A DNA stretch of 7,719 bases from Leptospiraceae bacterium. GTDB lineage: Bacteria > Spirochaetota > Leptospiria > Turneriellales > Turneriellaceae. The translations under genes were made by a program, and so were the position numbers. Below, piece by piece: positions 5,033-7,719 of this stretch (position 1 is the stretch's first letter; every line of letters begins with the position of its first letter). The stretch is taken from assembly GCA_016788945.1 (NCBI GenBank), contig JAEUSA010000093.1, forward strand, positions 1 to 7,719, read 5' to 3'. The notes under the pieces were generated by a model that was not told where the DNA came from, did not search any database, and saw only the letters and a program-made list of their open reading frames with translations.

Positions 5033-6774
5033 AGTTCTATGTATTTTTTCTCGCCGCCGCTCAGGTAGTTCACACTCTGCAGAAAGTGCAGCATAATCTG
5101 CTCCTCTTTGCCTTTCACCTTCTGCGTAAAGGAGCGCCGGACTGTGACGTGATCTTTCACTTTTTCATACGTAGATTCGCTGACCAGAACACTGTTGGCC
5201 TCTCCGGATTTCTCGATGCGCGACGCCGTATTGACGACGTCACCTAACGCCGTCCAGTCCATGCGTTTGCGCGTACCGACACTGCCTAAAATGACCATAC
5301 CCGTATTAATGCCGATGCGCATCTCAATCGGCTCTTCGCCGCTGATGCGGCGGTATTCGTTGAGACCGGCAAAATTTTTCTGTATTTCAAAGGCCGCAAT
5401 GACCGCCTCAAGCGGGTCGAGAAAAATTGCCATGATGCCATCGCCGAGAAACTTGTCGATATAACCATGGTGGATTTCAATCGATTTGACGGCGATGCCC
5501 ATCGATAGATTCAGCAGATCGATCACCTTCGCCGGTTCGAGCTTTTCGCTTTTTGTCGTGAAACCGATCAGATCGAGAAAGAAAATACTCAGCTCGCGGT
5601 GTTCATTCGGCAGATGCAGAAAACCATGCCTGAGGCTGTCGCGCGCCTTTTCGAGAATCATACCCGGTATATAGGGTCGGATAATACTCTGCAAATGCAC
5701 GTTTTCGAAGATGGACCCCTCGGATAACGTGCCCGCTTCTTGTGTCAGGTTGATGAGCTGCCAGCAAGTCTCAACTTGCTTCATTTCGCGGTTGAAAATT
5801 CCGCTGATATTATACAATAGCTCGCGCTTGTCGTCGATGGTATTGACCTTCAGGCGGTAATTCTCGAAATGCTCTACCAGCGACACATTAAACGGACCCG
5901 AAAAAACGTCTTCGGCAAACCGCGCTTTGAGCAAACGCGGGAATTCCGAGATCGACTTGGGAGCAATACCCAACTGTTCGAGCAGATCGCGCGAAACCTG
6001 CAACACGTCGCCTTTTTCATTAAACACGACGAGCCCGTAGTGCAATTGCGTAAAGATGCGCGCAATCATCTTGTCTTTAATTTCACTGGCTTCAAGCAGC
6101 TTGACTTCACCCGAATCGCCGCTGTGAAATACCTCTAAGGGAAATTCAACGCGTGCCGTTGTGCGGGTCTTACCCACAATGAACTGAAAATTGTGCGGAG
6201 AAAGCCCCAACCCCTTGAGCGTGAGAAAGATCAGCGTCCAACCGAGGCCCGGTGTCTCAACAGCCTGCGCATCGCCAGATTGCTCCTCTTCGTCTATGAA
6301 GCGCTGAATGCTTTGTGCGCGTGATGTGTCTTTGAGCAATTTTTTCAGATACTGATATTCTGACTCACGCGGTACGCCATCATTAATCACGTCGATCCGC
6401 AACATGCCGTCTTGCTGCGTAATACGCACCACGACTGCGAGACTCTGCTCGCGGCAGACGCGCTCAAAATTGCGCGCATAATTTGTCTCTATCTCTTCTT
6501 TAAAGATGGTATTCCATTGCTCATAGGGGATGTCGCCTAGTCCGGTTTCTTTGATTGCATACTCAAAAAATACGTGTTTATAAAGTGCTTTGAGTGCATT
6601 ATCCGCCAGCTCCAGAACTACGGAGGTGACGGGGCCGGCCAACTGGCGCCTACCGAGATCAAAGATCACTTTACGAACTCCGTCTTTTATCTGATTTTTT
6701 ATACCCGAATATAGTTCATACGCCGTTGTTTCAAACAGGACTTCTTGCGATTCTGTGGTTTCGAACTCAGTCAT
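5029..6774 (-). CDS. Adenylate cyclase (class III) with N-terminal GHKL ATPase and PAS-like domain
   Basis: This 581-aa protein has no membrane segment and three parts. Residues about 40-215 look like a GHKL (histidine-kinase type) ATPase: N-box LELADNALKA (E55, N59), IDVINDGVP (127-135) and glycine box TPGLGWTL (174-181). I see no phospho-acceptor histidine helix. Residues about 236-345 look PAS-like (LHYGLVVFNEKGDVLQVS onward). Residues about 390-565 form a class III cyclase with metal aspartates D401 (FFLDLIGFT) and D445 (KFLGDGIMAIF), adenine-selecting K441 and D506 (MDWT), and N515 and R519 (VNTASR). All residues needed for a homodimeric adenylate cyclase are present, so cAMP synthesis is expected, controlled by the N-terminal domains. 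It starts 2 nt after the HDOD gene stop, without a clear ribosome site, implying co-translation. ATPase or kinase activity of the first domain is unproven. Confidence 0.92.
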   Translation of the reverse strand: MTEFETTESQEVLFETTAYELYSGIKNQIKDGVRKVIFDLGRRQLAGPVTSVVLELADNALKALYKHVFFEYAIKETGLGDIPYEQWNTIFKEEIETNYARNFERVCREQSLAVVVRITQQDGMLRIDVINDGVPRESEYQYLKKLLKDTSRAQSIQRFIDEEEQSGDAQAVETPGLGWTLIFLTLKGLGLSPHNFQFIVGKTRTTARVEFPLEVFHSGDSGEVKLLEASEIKDKMIARIFTQLHYGLVVFNEKGDVLQVSRDLLEQLGIAPKSISEFPRLLKARFAEDVFSGPFNVSLVEHFENYRLKVNTIDDKRELLYNISGIFNREMKQVETCWQLINLTQEAGTLSEGSIFENVHLQSIIRPYIPGMILEKARDSLRHGFLHLPNEHRELSIFFLDLIGFTTKSEKLEPAKVIDLLNLSMGIAVKSIEIHHGYIDKFLGDGIMAIFLDPLEAVIAAFEIQKNFAGLNEYRRISGEEPIEMRIGINTGMVILGSVGTRKRMDWTALGDVVNTASRIEKSGEANSVLVSESTYEKVKDHVTVRRSFTQKVKGKEEQIMLHFLQSVNYLSGGEKKYIEL

Positions 6775-6776
6775 TT

Positions 6777-7679
6777 TCAGCCGATGAAGGCAAACACCTG
6801 ATAATAGGGATCACGCTCTATCGCCTCTTTCCAGTTGAGCGTTTCGAGCGGTGAGCCGGGCAGTATACCCAGCGAGGCAAAGTAGTCAGCGGCCGCAAGC
6901 GCAGAATCGGTTTCAAGGTAGCCAAAGTCATTGATCTTGGCGATCTGGTTCGCTAACCCGACAATGCGGATAATCTGCTGATCTTTCTCGGGTAGCTTGC
7001 TCAGCGTTTCATCCGTTGGCCGGTGAGTAAAAACCGCAACTTCGCGGTATACGTTGGGCAAATTCCATAGTTTGATGACCATTTGGCCAACAATCGCGTT
7101 ATCAATGCCAAACAACTCGTTCTCCGCAAAGCGGAAGGGTTTTCCGGTTTCAAACGTTTTGTTGAATACGGCGATATATTTCTCTCGATCGAGATGGTTG
7201 AGTATAACTTTGCCGATGTCATGCAGAAGCCCACCGATAAAAACCTCTTCGCTGAGATTCTTCCAATGCATTTGTTCGCAGATGATTTTTGCGATAATCG
7301 AGGTGACCAGAGAATGTTGCCATACGTAGCGGCGAAAGCGCGCATAGTTGCCGCTCATAAAGATACTTTTCGCTGACGCTGCCGCTACGATCGACACAAT
7401 CGTACGAAAACCGATCATTCCGATCGCCTGCGGCAGGGTGCGAATTTCCTGACCACGCGAATAGAAGGTCGAATTCGCCATTTTCAAAATGATCGAGGCA
7501 ATATTCTGGTCTGCCCGAATCAGCCGATCGAGCTCAATAAAGTCCATTCGCGTATCGTCACGAAGCCTGAGCACGGCTGAAAGTACTTGGGGTTGAAATG
7601 GTAGACGGATATCGCGAAGCGTATTTTCGAGCTGTGCGGGGTCTCGGCTAAGCAGCACTCCCGCCATCAGGTGTGACAT
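6777..7679 (-). CDS. HDOD domain signalling protein
   Basis: This 300-aa cytosolic protein is an HDOD domain over most of its length. Marks are LPFQPQVLSAVL (26-37), the typical LPQAIGMIGFRTI (82-94), WQHSLVTSIIA (120-130 with H122), GGLLHDIGK (149-157 with H153, D154, K157), FGIDNAIVG (190-198) and FTHRP (217-221). HDOD proteins are relatives of HD phosphohydrolases that usually act as regulatory scaffolds in bacterial signalling, for example in cyclic-nucleotide, chemotaxis or cell-cycle control. The HD pair is kept, but the later DHA-type histidine is Asn194, which argues against an intact phosphodiesterase site. The gene is first in a two-gene unit with the GHKL-PAS-adenylate cyclase gene 2 nt downstream. 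The ATG at 7679 has AAGG only 3 nt before it, so Met5 is a possible alternative start. The 40 bases upstream (7680-7719) show no convincing promoter. Confidence 0.9.
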   Translation of the reverse strand: MSHLMAGVLLSRDPAQLENTLRDIRLPFQPQVLSAVLRLRDDTRMDFIELDRLIRADQNIASIILKMANSTFYSRGQEIRTLPQAIGMIGFRTIVSIVAAASAKSIFMSGNYARFRRYVWQHSLVTSIIAKIICEQMHWKNLSEEVFIGGLLHDIGKVILNHLDREKYIAVFNKTFETGKPFRFAENELFGIDNAIVGQMVIKLWNLPNVYREVAVFTHRPTDETLSKLPEKDQQIIRIVGLANQIAKINDFGYLETDSALAAADYFASLGILPGSPLETLNWKEAIERDPYYQVFAFIG

Positions 7680-7719
7680 TCGCCTTGGCTACAGCGCGTA
7701 AATAGCTTTTACACGAGAA

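Overview
The window is about 7.7 kb of compact, protein-coding bacterial chromosome with moderate G+C. I see no tRNA, rRNA, CRISPR array, insertion sequence or phage gene, and no gene-free stretch longer than about 100 bases. The mix of acyl-CoA enzymes, a lipoprotein-like GH18 protein with a loose lipobox, a class III adenylate cyclase and an HDOD protein would suit a free-living Gram-negative bacterium. A Leptospirales-type spirochaete is one possibility, but that is an inference and nothing here proves the taxon.

Layout. (1) Bases 1-2709, plus strand: the tail of an unidentified gene, a crotonase-superfamily protein (52-837), a GH18 glycosidase-like exported protein (about 845-1786) and a metallophosphoesterase (1783-2709). 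They are packed with a 1-nt gap, a 7-nt gap and an ATGA overlap, so they probably form one operon. (2) 2706-3527, minus strand: a PF10118-type 'metal-dependent hydrolase' that looks like a ferritin-like di-metal protein. (3) 3618-5032, plus strand: an APH-fold kinase and a DUF6285-type small protein, a pair resembling LvaA/LvaB, which phosphorylate 4-hydroxyacyl-CoA. It diverges from the PF10118 gene across a 90-bp gap that carries a perfect 16-bp palindrome. (4) 5029-7679, minus strand: an HDOD signalling protein followed 2 nt later by a three-part protein (GHKL ATPase, PAS-like domain, class III adenylate cyclase).

How the genes may work together. The kinase/DUF6285 pair and the crotonase could serve breakdown of unusual (hydroxy) fatty acyl-CoAs, although they lie in different transcription units and no acyl-CoA dehydrogenase is visible. 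The HDOD and cyclase genes look like a two-gene signalling unit that makes cAMP. The metallophosphoesterase and GH18 protein have no clear link to either theme.

Main points for a second look: a near-perfect 17-bp inverted repeat inside the kinase gene that encodes an extended loop next to the active site; the ATPase-PAS-cyclase fusion; a crotonase lacking one of the two hydratase glutamates; the palindromic candidate operator; and two convergent gene pairs whose stop codons overlap in the same 4-base TTAG arrangement.
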